IMG/VR virus record: IMGVR_UViG_3300042691_033294
Coordinates: 1 to 56,799 of that record
Length of the DNA: 56,799 nt
From: a virus
Strand: one strand, 5' to 3'
Part shown: piece after piece, positions 16,077 through 25,623 of the stretch
Position numbering within the stretch: position 1 is the stretch's first letter
Layout: each line of letters opens with the position of its first letter
Translations under genes and position numbers: made by a program
The notes under the pieces: generated by a model
Told to the model about the DNA's origin: nothing
Seen by the model: the letters and a program-made list of their open reading frames with translations, nothing else
The model's database searches: none

Positions 16077-17291
16077 CTAATAATTTTCGGTAGTTTGTTG
16101 GAACAATGATGGGTTCAATGTTGTTGATCCGGCTTGAAGCTGGGTATATGCAACAAAATCATTGTTAGAATTTTGATACTCCAAGGTATATTCTACGATA
16201 GATCCAGAAGTGTCCCCCCCTGACTCTGAAAGTGATACTAGCCTATTTTTATTGCCTAAGTTAAAAACAAAGAATCTAAAATTATTGTCTTCATAGTTTT
16301 TAATTTTTGCAACCAAACAAATTCTTTCGTCGCCAAAATTTGTGTCTACATTTCTTATATTTGATTGTTGCGACCTAGCGGCTGCCAATGTAAATCTACA
16401 CGATATATTGAGTGGGCACGTTAAGCATGTAAACATATTCAATTCGTCGTAGTTTACTGATTCTTCACCCCTCCACTTTCCAATGTCTACAAATTGTTGA
16501 TAATCAAACCCAATACTAACCTCTATTCCAGTTATACCAAAAGCTTTTGATGCTCCAACTATTTTATTGTAGTTTGTTAAAGCCGAAATGGTTGATGGAA
16601 ATACCGATAAGGTTGTATCAAAATGCTCTCTGCGTAGCACGTTGACATATGTAGAAGTTGTAGAATTTTTATCTCCACCGCGAGTATCAAAGTTATATGC
16701 GGTTGTCTGTTTTCTTTCTAAAACTTTTGATGAAAATTCAATTGTTTCGGTTACTGGGGAATCAACAGAAAAGTTATAAGACAATGATCTCATTAAAGAA
16801 TACGGCAATTCAACCACATCCAAAGCATTTCCAGACAAGCCACTAGAACCAATTACCGAAGTGTCCTCTGGGGCATAGATTAACCTAAGAGTGTATTCTG
16901 GTAGAATTTTTTGCTGTATTGCCGATTTTGTTCCAGAGTCAAATCCTGGAATAGATATTCCGAAATTTTCTGGCTTTAATAGAAAAGAATTTTGATATTG
17001 ATTTGATCCAGTAAAATTATTAGAATCCCATAAATTCTCTGAGCTTTTTTCTAGCCATAGTTTATCTAGATTAGAAAGCACTCTTTCTACTGTGATCTGA
17101 TGTTCAGGTTCGGTACTTAAATTTTTTAATACTTGAGACTTACCAACGTCTTTAATCTGTACCACTGGCATTGATTCGTTCAAGCCAACAGACTGAACAC
17201 CAGGAACAAAGTGATTAACAACATTTGAGATATTCTTGTGAGAATCAACCAATAATCCGCGACAGTAATATTGAAATTTAAAATTAGACAA
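16077..17291 (-). CDS. Putative virion structural protein, 404 aa
   Basis: Ser/Thr/Asn-rich protein with many beta-like stretches and no enzyme motif, typical of tail or tube components. It sits between phoH and RNR. The virion assignment is inferred from composition only. Confidence 0.55.
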   Translation of the reverse strand: MSNFKFQYYCRGLLVDSHKNISNVVNHFVPGVQSVGLNESMPVVQIKDVGKSQVLKNLSTEPEHQITVERVLSNLDKLWLEKSSENLWDSNNFTGSNQYQNSFLLKPENFGISIPGFDSGTKSAIQQKILPEYTLRLIYAPEDTSVIGSSGLSGNALDVVELPYSLMRSLSYNFSVDSPVTETIEFSSKVLERKQTTAYNFDTRGGDKNSTTSTYVNVLRREHFDTTLSVFPSTISALTNYNKIVGASKAFGITGIEVSIGFDYQQFVDIGKWRGEESVNYDELNMFTCLTCPLNISCRFTLAAARSQQSNIRNVDTNFGDERICLVAKIKNYEDNNFRFFVFNLGNKNRLVSLSESGGDTSGSIVEYTLEYQNSNNDFVAYTQLQAGSTTLNPSLFQQTTENY

Positions 17292-17318
17292 CTTTTAATA
17301 TCCTTGAATTATAAGAGA

Positions 17319-19568
17319 TTAAATCTCGCATTTTCCGCCTGCGCAAGCCAATGCTTGTTCTAATTCCGTATTGTCTTCTGACTCTATCAAATTAGTATAG
17401 TCAACATGTTGATACTCTCTTTGAAGCTCTGTCCATAGCTTATAATTATACACATCCTTCATGCAGTATGTTAGCTTTTTAAGATCGTCTTCAAAATACT
17501 TGAAAGCATACTTAGCGCATCTAGCGATCCACTCTATTTGCTTTTGGGAAAGTTTAATTTGTTCACTCGATTGCAAATCTATAGTTATTTCCGGGGTTAG
17601 TTTTAATGCGGCTGAATATCTTAAAGCATCGGAACATGCTGACCAGAGGTTATTGTCCCATGAATTTAGTGCTCCTTCTATCAGACCACTAACAAACATA
17701 GCACCTTCGCCATAGTGCGATAGCATCTCGCTTGGAAGATAAACGGTGGTAAACGGGGCTTGTGGGTAGTCCTTGTCTCCGGTTGCCGGAAGAAGACTGA
17801 TTCCACAAAAGTATTTACGATTTTCATAAATAAAATCTTCTACATAACCCCATTCATCATCTTGCACATTGATAGTATTACTAACGTTATGTACAAGCCA
17901 GGGCTGAGTACAAAGATGTAAATTTGTTCCGGTTATAACCCAGTTTTGTTGTGTTGATTTAACAATTTCTAGCAAGCTACTAGCGCAAACTTGATTTTTT
18001 GTTTTTGAGCCATCTGGTACTTCTACGCAAAAACTAATAACATCATCGGTATTGTTTGCTGACCAAACAGATTGTTCGCAAGCTCTAGGATTGTGCTCTC
18101 TAAAATACGCATAAACATTCTCTAGCTTATTGGCTTGAACCCGTCTAATATATCGTTTAGCGTGATGCGGGTGAATGCCGCTAGCTGTGCCTAGAACGCA
18201 AGAAGAAGAACCCTCTGGTTTTACACAAGTGGTTCTTGCAGCTTGTGGTATTCCTATTATCTTGGCCACTCTAGCGTTTGTTTCTTTTACTATTTCTGCT
18301 CCGCGCTGCTGAACACTTGGATTTAAACATATCTCAGGCGTTTCAAGCCAACCAGTTCCGCTGACTCCAAGCAAAGACTCTCTTGCAAAAATCCTTTCGC
18401 TAACTTCGCCAAGATATGGAAATTTTGTGAACCCGGCTTGCAATGTGCCAATAATAGCGGCGGCTTCACATGCGTCATAGAAATCTTCTTCTTTTGTTAT
18501 CTTCGCACAATTGATTGTAGAAAGGTTGCACCCTTGCCACCCAGACAACCCAGTTTCAACATCCACTGGATACATACCAATTTCTACGCAAGGATTAACA
18601 ATAAGCTCGGTAGAATCAGACCAAACAAATCCAGGCTCTCCAAATTCTTTAACCGACTTCATTAATTTAGAAAATTCTTCGCGAGTTGTTTTATTTCTTA
18701 TTAATAAAGCAGAATTATTTGATCTTCCACGTTGAGGATTGTCGATGAACCAATTGCCGGTTTTAGCTGTTGCCATTTCTTCATCGTCTGGAGAAAATAC
18801 GCAAATAGTAGCACTGCGTCTAACCCCGCCAGAAATTACCGCATCTGCAAAGTGCATAACAATATCATAAGCTTCAATTGGCTTTAGAGACCTACAAGAG
18901 CTAGCATTAAATTCAACTCTAGCAATAGCGTATTCAAGAATTTTTTTAATGTTTTTTAAGGCTTTTTTTAGTGGCTCTGGCCCCGGAGCTTTTCCACCAT
19001 TGGAAAGTGGAGCGCCCTTTAATCTTATTTTACTAAAATCAAAAACTACGTTTTTACCATTGTATTCTGGAAATAATTCCGATTGCTCAAAATAACTAGA
19101 AACAAGTACACCGATGGCATCTGACCACCCTTCGATATTATCTTCGATAACAAATTTTTTATTACCATCTGGAGATATTGAAAGAAGCGGCGGAAGCTTT
19201 GCTATATGGTGCTTTTGTACGCTAAATCCTGCTCCGCAACCGCACAGCAATAGATACATGCACTCTTGAAAAAATCTTAAACGATCAACATAAGAACTAA
19301 CACAATTGTATATTCTAGCATGATGCTTAAAGATTGGGTCGCCACCAAATTGCAAGGCTCTTTGTGACCCAAGCACTTTTTTCTTGTGCATCATATCGTA
19401 AGCCCAATTGATTGATTCGTGTACTTCGGGCTTGTTCTGATACATTTCAAGCATCATATTTCTTACGCGATCATTTGCTTCTTTCCATGTTTCTCTTCTT
19501 TTTTTGTCTGGAAGATATCTAGAATATTTGGCCGTAAAAGTATAATCCATAAGAGCGCGTAAACTCAT
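17319..19568 (-). CDS. Class II (B12-dependent) ribonucleotide reductase
   Basis: 749 aa, monomeric RTPR type. The N-terminal half has RIYNCVSSYVDR and GCGAGFSVQ; the central NPCVEIGMYP and GCNLSTINCAK blocks carry the thiyl-radical and substrate residues; the C-terminus ends with a redox CAGGKC pair. It makes deoxynucleotides from ribonucleotides using adenosylcobalamin and does not need oxygen. No separate small subunit is present, as expected. Complete. Confidence 0.93.
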   Translation of the reverse strand: MSLRALMDYTFTAKYSRYLPDKKRRETWKEANDRVRNMMLEMYQNKPEVHESINWAYDMMHKKKVLGSQRALQFGGDPIFKHHARIYNCVSSYVDRLRFFQECMYLLLCGCGAGFSVQKHHIAKLPPLLSISPDGNKKFVIEDNIEGWSDAIGVLVSSYFEQSELFPEYNGKNVVFDFSKIRLKGAPLSNGGKAPGPEPLKKALKNIKKILEYAIARVEFNASSCRSLKPIEAYDIVMHFADAVISGGVRRSATICVFSPDDEEMATAKTGNWFIDNPQRGRSNNSALLIRNKTTREEFSKLMKSVKEFGEPGFVWSDSTELIVNPCVEIGMYPVDVETGLSGWQGCNLSTINCAKITKEEDFYDACEAAAIIGTLQAGFTKFPYLGEVSERIFARESLLGVSGTGWLETPEICLNPSVQQRGAEIVKETNARVAKIIGIPQAARTTCVKPEGSSSCVLGTASGIHPHHAKRYIRRVQANKLENVYAYFREHNPRACEQSVWSANNTDDVISFCVEVPDGSKTKNQVCASSLLEIVKSTQQNWVITGTNLHLCTQPWLVHNVSNTINVQDDEWGYVEDFIYENRKYFCGISLLPATGDKDYPQAPFTTVYLPSEMLSHYGEGAMFVSGLIEGALNSWDNNLWSACSDALRYSAALKLTPEITIDLQSSEQIKLSQKQIEWIARCAKYAFKYFEDDLKKLTYCMKDVYNYKLWTELQREYQHVDYTNLIESEDNTELEQALACAGGKCEI

Positions 19569-19601
19569 GCTTTTTTCCTCGTTGTGTTAGAAATATAGAA
19601 A

Positions 19602-19642
19602 TAAAAAACCAGACAGCAAACTTAATTACTGTCTGGCGTTTT
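19602..19642 (-). terminator. Rho-independent terminator
   Basis: Minus-strand stem GCCAGACAG/CTGTCTGG with an AT-rich loop, followed by TTTTTT, between the small gene at 19.7 kb and RNR. Confidence 0.8.
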
Positions 19643-19695
19643 ATTAACGCTGGAAATATTAATATGCATCAAGCACACAAATCATTTACCAGTTA

Positions 19696-19869
19696 TTATT
19701 TATTTAAAAGTTTAATTTGAATAATCGTAACGCCGTTTTCTGTCTTGATATCAATATTATCAATAATAGCTTTAACTTTATCAACTTGATCTTGAGTAAT
19801 TCCCAAAGAATTTAAAATCTTTTGAGTTACCGCATCAGAAATAAATCCGCCATAATTATTTTTTTGCAT
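19696..19869 (-). CDS. Hypothetical protein, 57 aa
   Basis: Frame starting MQKNNYGGFISDAV, overlapping the end of the upstream membrane protein gene and ending before the terminator. Residues suggest a small helix-beta fold. Function unknown. Confidence 0.6.
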   Translation of the reverse strand: MQKNNYGGFISDAVTQKILNSLGITQDQVDKVKAIIDNIDIKTENGVTIIQIKLLNK

Positions 19870-20125
19870 CAATTTTCTCGCTTAAATTTTCAACTAGGTT
19901 TGCCACCTTGATCGTACTTACATTAACTTCATCTAGCTTTTTATCAAAAGTTTCGAATTTAGTTTCTAGATTTGTTAAACGCCTATTGATAGAATCGTTT
20001 ACTCTTTCTTCTAAAACGATTATTTTTTTGCTATGATGATTTATGGTGTTTAGTACCCACGCAATAACAGGAATAAATAAAAGACCAATAAATTCTAGTA
20101 CGGTCTTGATATACTCAATGTTCAT
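19856..20125 (-). CDS. Membrane-anchored coiled-coil protein, 89 aa
   Basis: One transmembrane segment at about 10-27 then a coiled coil to the end. This resembles small phage hemolysin/holin-associated proteins, but the assignment is only architectural. Confidence 0.65.
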   Translation of the reverse strand: MNIEYIKTVLEFIGLLFIPVIAWVLNTINHHSKKIIVLEERVNDSINRRLTNLETKFETFDKKLDEVNVSTIKVANLVENLSEKIDAKK

Positions 20126-20141
20126 GTTTAGCCTCCGTAGT

Positions 20142-20168
20142 AAAAATACGGGCGGTTTCCCGCCCGTT
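20142..20168 (-). terminator. Rho-independent terminator
   Basis: Minus-strand GGGCGG-GAAA-CCGCCC hairpin followed by a T-rich run, directly after the structural gene at 20197-20895. Confidence 0.85.
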
Positions 20169-20196
20169 TGTAACCTAGAGTAAAAAACTAATAAAA

Positions 20197-20895
20197 TTAC
20201 ATACCAGTGATTGGTTTGTAGTTAAAGAAGTCTCCACCGCTTGTTACTGATTTTGTAACGAAGTCTACCTTTAGAACAAGTTCGCCAGGAACCGCCCTCG
20301 TTGGAGTAGCAGCACTATCAACAGCCTTGTCTGTAGCATTACCGTCTGTCAAATCCCACATGTTTACTGCCTTCAAAGAAGAAGGAGCAGCGCCACCAGA
20401 GGTATTTCTATTTGACGAATTTAGCCATAGGCGACGAGATTTAATCTTGTTACCATTGTCTAAAAGACCAAGCCAAGAAAATAGATTAGCTCTCCAAGCT
20501 GTCAATAGCTTAGCACCAAAATCATGTTGGAAATCCATAATTGGACGACGAAGCGAACCGCTAGCCATAAACAATAGCTTGGTATTGGCTACACCAGCAA
20601 GACTTGTTGCTATTCTAGCAATAACGAATGTTCTAGCTCTAGCTGAATTGTACGCAAAAGTACCAGAAGATAGAATCTTTGCTGTATTATAAAGCTTTCC
20701 AGAGCCAGTTAATAGTCTTGGTAGAGCGTTATATCCAGCGTATTGGTTTACTGCAACGCCATCAAGCAAAGATAGGTCTTTGGTTAGAATGGTGCTATCG
20801 CCTTCGATACCCATAACAGTACCACCATAGGTCTGCTTAGAAAAGGTGCCGTTTGCAGTTGTTCTTAAGTGTCCTCTTTTACCAGGAACAGCCAT
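20197..20895 (-). CDS. Putative abundant virion protein, 232 aa
   Basis: Gly/Ser/Ala-rich, no enzyme motif, preceded by a long leader and followed immediately by a strong terminator: the layout of a highly expressed virion gene. Head decoration or tail role cannot be told apart. Confidence 0.65.
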   Translation of the reverse strand: MAVPGKRGHLRTTANGTFSKQTYGGTVMGIEGDSTILTKDLSLLDGVAVNQYAGYNALPRLLTGSGKLYNTAKILSSGTFAYNSARARTFVIARIATSLAGVANTKLLFMASGSLRRPIMDFQHDFGAKLLTAWRANLFSWLGLLDNGNKIKSRRLWLNSSNRNTSGGAAPSSLKAVNMWDLTDGNATDKAVDSAATPTRAVPGELVLKVDFVTKSVTSGGDFFNYKPITGM

Positions 20896-20976
20896 AATGT
20901 AAATCTCCAGTATTTAAAACTGTCGTTTCCTAAATATCCTAAAATATATAAATCCTAGTCCGATATTTAATACACA

Positions 20977-21438
20977 TTAAGGTACTAGTAGCTCCTTACA
21001 TTTTGCTCTTATCTTATGTAGCTTGCGCCTTGCTGTTTCTCTACTATAACCATTGGCCCTACCTATTTCCTCTATAGTCATATTGTGCATATAGGACTGA
21101 GTTAGAATATTTTTATCTTCATCATTTAATGAGTTTAAAATATGAAACTCTAAATTGCTACTTTGACACACTTTAGCGTCTTCGGGAATAGCACAAATAA
21201 TTTCTCTTTTCTTCTTTTTAAGATGATTTCTAATTTTATTATTTAATCTATCGTAAAGATAAGAAGTAAACTTGGCGCGCTTTGGGTGATATGGGTCATA
21301 CTTTTGGCAGCATTCCCATAGTGTTTGAAGCTTGATAGATTCAGCATCATCTTCGTCTAAAAATCTTCGATATCGGTAACATACGGCAAACATTATTTTC
21401 TTATTGTCATTGTTATTCAATTGTTCTTCAAAATTCAT
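20977..21438 (-). CDS. Sigma-like transcription factor
   Basis: 153 aa. The N-terminal half resembles sigma region 2 (YDPYHPKRAKFTSYLYDRLN, like a KFSTYAYxxI core), and the C-terminal half is a region-4 helix-turn-helix (MTIEEIGRANGYSRETARRK). Phage sigma factors redirect host RNA polymerase to late promoters; its position among virion genes supports this. The promoter it reads is not identified. Confidence 0.75.
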   Translation of the reverse strand: MNFEEQLNNNDNKKIMFAVCYRYRRFLDEDDAESIKLQTLWECCQKYDPYHPKRAKFTSYLYDRLNNKIRNHLKKKKREIICAIPEDAKVCQSSNLEFHILNSLNDEDKNILTQSYMHNMTIEEIGRANGYSRETARRKLHKIRAKCKELLVP

Positions 21439-21439
21439 C

Positions 21440-22063
21440 TTATTCTCCAGAGTTTAATATCAATCCGCCATTTTTATTTTTCATTTGTTCAAAAAAATCT
21501 AAAGCCGCCAAGTATTCTTCTGTTACATCATCTTCTCCTATCCAAGATATATCACCTGTATTATCAATATAAATAGACCAAAACTTTTTATCGCCTATCT
21601 TTATTTTTGCGTCGTCTATAGCTCTTTTTACATCTTCTCTTTCTAATAGATTTTCATCTTCGTATAGAATATCTTCTATAGCAATTCTAACATCTCTTAT
21701 ATCAAAAAGCTTGCCTATACCAACACAAAATGCATATCTATCCATTATTCTTAGCGAGGATATGCCCTCTATAGCTTCTATTTTTAAAGCAATTTCTTCT
21801 GTGATTGTGAAATTTGTATTTCCGATCCAACAGTCCCATCTATCCGATGGTTTTAGTTTAGACTCTACTGGATAACTACCAAATGGAGTTATTATACTCA
21901 TTGGTCTAGAATCAATAAACGGGATTAGATTATTCCGAGGCTCAACATCTTCATAAGAATCTTCTTCGTATTCATTGTCTTCCTCTTGATCTAGTATCTT
22001 GCTTATTGGATCTTCGGATTCTTTAGAATTCCAATGTTCCCAAACTATATTTTTCGTAGGCAT
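21440..22063 (-). CDS. Hypothetical acidic protein, 207 aa
   Basis: Highly acidic N-terminal 45 residues, then an alpha/beta-looking domain. Directly upstream of the sigma-like gene in the same operon. Function unknown. Confidence 0.7.
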   Translation of the reverse strand: MPTKNIVWEHWNSKESEDPISKILDQEEDNEYEEDSYEDVEPRNNLIPFIDSRPMSIITPFGSYPVESKLKPSDRWDCWIGNTNFTITEEIALKIEAIEGISSLRIMDRYAFCVGIGKLFDIRDVRIAIEDILYEDENLLEREDVKRAIDDAKIKIGDKKFWSIYIDNTGDISWIGEDDVTEEYLAALDFFEQMKNKNGGLILNSGE

Positions 22064-22115
22064 ATCTTTATATCCTCTATAAGTCGAGAAGTGTGTCAGC
22101 TAAATTATACACAAA

Positions 22116-22487
22116 CTACTTGGCTTGCAGTGGGCGTATAACCGGCCCTTGCTGAGCGCTCTCTTGCTCTTTTATTTTTGATATAGTTGTATCCTCTTGT
22201 ATTTTTTGAAATGTTTCTAGAATAGATTGCATATCCGAAGCATAGTCTTCATGACCATTATTTCTGTATGATTCCACGGATGTTTTCATTGCATTTTCTA
22301 GCATTTCTGTATTTTTTATTCCGTGTAATAGGTGAGCAAGGCTAGCCCTATTAGATTCTTCGTTTTCTTTATTGTTCCAAGTAGCTTCAAACATTACTGT
22401 TCCATCTTCTGTTATATAGAAAAAAATAGAACACTTTGTTTTAATGTCGGAAGGTTCCTGATCCAAACTTGAAAAAGAGTTCTCCAT
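22116..22487 (-). CDS. Hypothetical protein, 123 aa
   Basis: The start MENSFSS is chosen for the GGAGGAAT site. Soluble, helical C-terminal half. Overlaps the upstream gene by 47 bp. Unknown function. Confidence 0.65.
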   Translation of the reverse strand: MENSFSSLDQEPSDIKTKCSIFFYITEDGTVMFEATWNNKENEESNRASLAHLLHGIKNTEMLENAMKTSVESYRNNGHEDYASDMQSILETFQKIQEDTTISKIKEQESAQQGPVIRPLQAK

Positions 22488-22839
22488 AATATTCCTCCAA
22501 AAGTATATTTTGATCTTGAATTTCTGCAATATTAAAAAACTCTCCAGACTTATTTATATCTGGAAAATACTCTACTGTAGCCAAGTAAACAACCTCAGCC
22601 TTATTAAAATCTATTTTTCTAAAACCGCAAAGAGTCTTTGACACATATTCATAGTGATATTTAAGATATTTTTCATGTATTGATCTTAAATAATCTGTTT
22701 CACTTTTCCCAAAAAAAGCCTTGATCGTAGAAGATGGAGGCTGTTTATTTTCGTCTAATAATATACTTAGATATCTTGGGTCTGTGATGTTTTTTGATCT
22801 GTCGATTGCGGATACGATATAAGTTATTTTTAATTCCAT
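22441..22839 (-). CDS. Hypothetical protein, 132 aa
   Basis: Soluble protein with YVSAIDRSKNITDPRYLS near the N-terminus. First gene after a terminator, so it likely starts a transcription unit. Unknown function. Confidence 0.65.
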   Translation of the reverse strand: MELKITYIVSAIDRSKNITDPRYLSILLDENKQPPSSTIKAFFGKSETDYLRSIHEKYLKYHYEYVSKTLCGFRKIDFNKAEVVYLATVEYFPDINKSGEFFNIAEIQDQNILLEEYYGELFFKFGSGTFRH

Positions 22840-22850
22840 TTTGTACCTAT

Positions 22851-22879
22851 AAAAAAACCCAACGCTAAGTTGGGTTTCT
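22851..22879 (-). terminator. Rho-independent terminator
   Basis: Minus-strand AACCCAAC/GTTGGGTT hairpin followed by a T-run, after the gene at 22896-23360. Confidence 0.85.
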
Positions 22880-22895
22880 TATACTGAAACAAATT

Positions 22896-23360
22896 TTAGC
22901 TAGATAGGTTAAAGCTTAAAGCTCTGAAAACTTCTGATAAAGATTCTGCTTCTTGTGATGTTAATGAATGCTCTTCGTCTCCAACAACACCCTTCATTAG
23001 ATCTATTAATTTAGATCCAAGTGATTGATATTTCGATGATAACGCTTTGCCATAAACATTTGACGCTGATGCCACATAAATATCCTGCAATTGCTGAGTA
23101 TTTATCACATCTGCATATAAAACAACTCTTTTAGCAAATTCTAAATTAAAGACTGCTAGAGTTGCGCGATCTTCTTTATCTGTGATTAAATCTGAAACAG
23201 GCTTTGTTAAAGCTATAGAATCTTCCGTGGGCATTGGTTCCACGGAAACTACTGCCTCTTTTTTAATCACGCCCTCTATTATACCTTTTAGATTTTTAAT
23301 GTCAAGGAATAGCGTAGAAAAAATTATTATGGCTAATATTGTTTTAATCTTATTAGACAT
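22896..23360 (-). CDS. Signal-anchored protein, 154 aa
   Basis: N-terminal hydrophobic helix (about 6-20) then a soluble helical domain, so probably anchored facing the periplasm. Part of a run of membrane proteins between 22.9 and 24.7 kb that may act in lysis or virion assembly (inference). Confidence 0.65.
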   Translation of the reverse strand: MSNKIKTILAIIIFSTLFLDIKNLKGIIEGVIKKEAVVSVEPMPTEDSIALTKPVSDLITDKEDRATLAVFNLEFAKRVVLYADVINTQQLQDIYVASASNVYGKALSSKYQSLGSKLIDLMKGVVGDEEHSLTSQEAESLSEVFRALSFNLSS

Positions 23361-23658
23361 TTTTTTCCTCTTTGAGAGCTAATAATGGAAAAATTTCATC
23401 TAGTTTTTCAGAAGCTTGCTTTAATCCGGCAGCTTCGCAATATTTCTTTAATTCTTCCCACTTTTGAACCGCACAAAACACAGAATTGTCACAAGCTTTT
23501 TCTACTGGAAAAGAAGGCTTGATAACCGGCTGTAGACTTTCCTCTTTGTCAGTTGCAATCTCTGTCTTTTTACCATCCTGTAAAAGACTTTTAAAATCAA
23601 TAAAATTAGACGCAACTATTATTACCAATAGAATTACGCCCATCAATTGCGTATTCAT
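23353..23658 (-). CDS. Signal-anchored protein with cysteine pair, 101 aa
   Basis: Hydrophobic N-terminus (about 5-20), then a soluble part with CDNSVFC and another Cys, possibly a disulfide. Overlaps the downstream gene by 8 bp. Unknown function. Confidence 0.65.
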   Translation of the reverse strand: MNTQLMGVILLVIIVASNFIDFKSLLQDGKKTEIATDKEESLQPVIKPSFPVEKACDNSVFCAVQKWEELKKYCEAAGLKQASEKLDEIFPLLALKEEKNV

Positions 23659-23661
23659 TTA

Positions 23662-23841
23662 TTATTCTCCAGTTTTTCTGAAAGAATCACCAACAACCCA
23701 GCTTGCTAGCATTGTTACTACGAGAGTTACTTGATCTTCTGTAAGCTTTAATCCAAGCCCCTCGTTCCCTACTACTAGAACAACGCCAGATACAGCAACC
23801 CAAAACCTACGTGACTTCATTAATTCTTGAACTTTAATCAT
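23662..23841 (-). CDS. Small two-helix membrane protein, holin candidate
   Basis: 59 aa starting MIKVQELMKSRRFW, with two hydrophobic segments separated by an LKLTEDQ turn and a charged tail. Size and topology fit a small phage holin. Position in a cluster of membrane proteins supports lysis but proof is absent. Confidence 0.6.
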   Translation of the reverse strand: MIKVQELMKSRRFWVAVSGVVLVVGNEGLGLKLTEDQVTLVVTMLASWVVGDSFRKTGE

Positions 23842-24163
23842 TTAAGATAGCCTCTGATACTAAAAGTGTTATTTCTTCCTCGGAAAACTTTGTTTTAAGC
23901 ATCGCATCCATAAACGATGCCTTATCTAACGATAGATTATTGTCAGAAATAAACTTAGCGACTTTTCTACCTAACAATATTCTGTATATAAAGCTAGGTT
24001 TTAGCATAGTTTCGATTGTCTTATTTCTGTTTTTGCGACATTCATAGATAGCTTTTGCTAGTTGCATAACAAAATTAGCTATCATTAAAATAGTCATTGG
24101 ATCAATAGCATAGCCATTTTTCTTGGCGTATTCTGCCGATATTTTTTCTGCTATTTTATTCAT
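23834..24163 (-). CDS. Hypothetical protein, 109 aa
   Basis: One hydrophobic stretch near residues 23-38 then basic and helical. Overlaps both neighbours by 8 bp. Unknown function. Confidence 0.65.
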   Translation of the reverse strand: MNKIAEKISAEYAKKNGYAIDPMTILMIANFVMQLAKAIYECRKNRNKTIETMLKPSFIYRILLGRKVAKFISDNNLSLDKASFMDAMLKTKFSEEEITLLVSEAILND

Positions 24164-24680
24164 TTATTAATTTTTCAGCCTCTTCTAAAGTTGTAAAGCC
24201 GACCTTGACAGTTTTTTTGTTTCCTTTCACTAACTCAAAAAATGGAACAAGTCCATCGCCATATCCCTCGTCTACTTTCCAACCAGCATTTTCGAATTTT
24301 TGTTTTTGTTCAGCTTTCCACCTATCACAATGTACGCAGTTGGGTCTTGTAAATATTTTAATAAATTTTTCTTGTTGTGTTACTTGAGACTGACTCTTTG
24401 AGCACTTACAACCCGAACTTGTGCCGGTGCAAGGACAAGGCGTTCTGTGTCCATCGCCGTGAACAATAATTTTCGCCCCATTGCATTCACACTGATTAAC
24501 CTTATCGTCGGTCTTTTTAATTATTAATTTTTCAGTATCATCAAACGATGCAGACACTAGATTTATAAAGCCTTCTAGAGCTTCTTTGTCTATTTGTCCA
24601 GATTTATTGTAGATTTTAAAAGTAGATATAGCCAAGCTAGTTGCTAGAACAGAGGCTAAAAAAACATTTCTTTCTTTCAT
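24156..24680 (-). CDS. Exported thioredoxin/glutaredoxin-like protein
   Basis: The start MKERNVF follows a GAGG site. A hydrophobic N-terminal helix is followed by a Cys-rich linker (CECNG, CPCTG, CKCSK) and a C-terminal thioredoxin-like domain with redox motif CVHC in FTRPNCVHCDRW. A role in disulfide formation in the envelope or virion is inference. Confidence 0.7.
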   Translation of the reverse strand: MKERNVFLASVLATSLAISTFKIYNKSGQIDKEALEGFINLVSASFDDTEKLIIKKTDDKVNQCECNGAKIIVHGDGHRTPCPCTGTSSGCKCSKSQSQVTQQEKFIKIFTRPNCVHCDRWKAEQKQKFENAGWKVDEGYGDGLVPFFELVKGNKKTVKVGFTTLEEAEKLINE

Positions 24681-24681
24681 A

Positions 24682-25611
24682 TTAAAATACCTCATCTATA
24701 GACCAAGATATTTTTCTTGGTGGAAAGCCCGAAACATTACTCAAGGCCCACGCCTCGCCACTGGCTATCATACCCGCAGCATCTTGTTCTCTAACCCAAA
24801 AAGATCCATCTGGTTGTTCATAAAATTTTGGGCCGCTATTCCATACGCCCCAACTGTTTTGAATTAAAAATAAGGTTTCATTTAGCCTTTCTTTTGTATC
24901 GTCAACTCCAATCCACGACATAGCGTGCGCCCATTGTCCCTCTCTTCTCGCTACGCCATTTTTATCTCTAGTAGAAGAAAAGCCATACATACTGCAAACA
25001 GCCAAACAATATCCGTTGGCGATAGCATCTTTTGCTTCTTGTACACTCTTGATAAGAGACACTGTTTTGACTTGATTTTGTTTAGCCGCTTCTGCCAATT
25101 CTCTAGGAGTTCCAGTTCTTCCCCACGAATTAGCTAGCTTAGCATTATATTTTGATAGATCGTAATTATCATATTTTTTTCTTAATAGAATTCCACCGTC
25201 CTGATTCAAGAATCGTGCGGCTCGGCTGCAAGTCATTCCTTCGCCGGTATGCCCCCTGACTCCATATATGGCCTCTGTAGCTCCGCTAGCTATGAATCCT
25301 TCGCGTTCTTTCTTGATATCTATCTCAACGGCCCTAGTTGTATCTGAACCATTTCTAAAAGCATGTGATACGCAGTCGCCCGTCTCTTGTCTTTCGTATG
25401 CTCCAAAATTAGGCACAAATTTTAATATTGATTTGTATGGCAATGAAAGCTTTCCGTCGCCCGACCCAAACAATGGCTGAGCAGCACTACCGAATAGTGG
25501 CATAGGCAACTCTGATAAAAGTTTCTCTGTAGCCGCTGGATCTGAAATAGAGCCAACCAAACCATTAGAGTATGCATCTAAAAGACTTTTGGGGGTTTTA
25601 AAAGTAGCCAT
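24682..25611 (-). CDS. Papain-like cysteine protease
   Basis: 309 aa. The catalytic triad of C1-like peptidases is visible: Cys80 in ETGDCVSHAFRNG, His229 in GQWAHAMSWIGV and Asn252 in QNSWG. No prodomain beyond about 75 residues. It lies among virion-type genes and could process virion proteins or the host envelope; the substrate is unknown. Confidence 0.8.
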   Translation of the reverse strand: MATFKTPKSLLDAYSNGLVGSISDPAATEKLLSELPMPLFGSAAQPLFGSGDGKLSLPYKSILKFVPNFGAYERQETGDCVSHAFRNGSDTTRAVEIDIKKEREGFIASGATEAIYGVRGHTGEGMTCSRAARFLNQDGGILLRKKYDNYDLSKYNAKLANSWGRTGTPRELAEAAKQNQVKTVSLIKSVQEAKDAIANGYCLAVCSMYGFSSTRDKNGVARREGQWAHAMSWIGVDDTKERLNETLFLIQNSWGVWNSGPKFYEQPDGSFWVREQDAAGMIASGEAWALSNVSGFPPRKISWSIDEVF

Positions 25612-25623
25612 ACTATTCTCCGT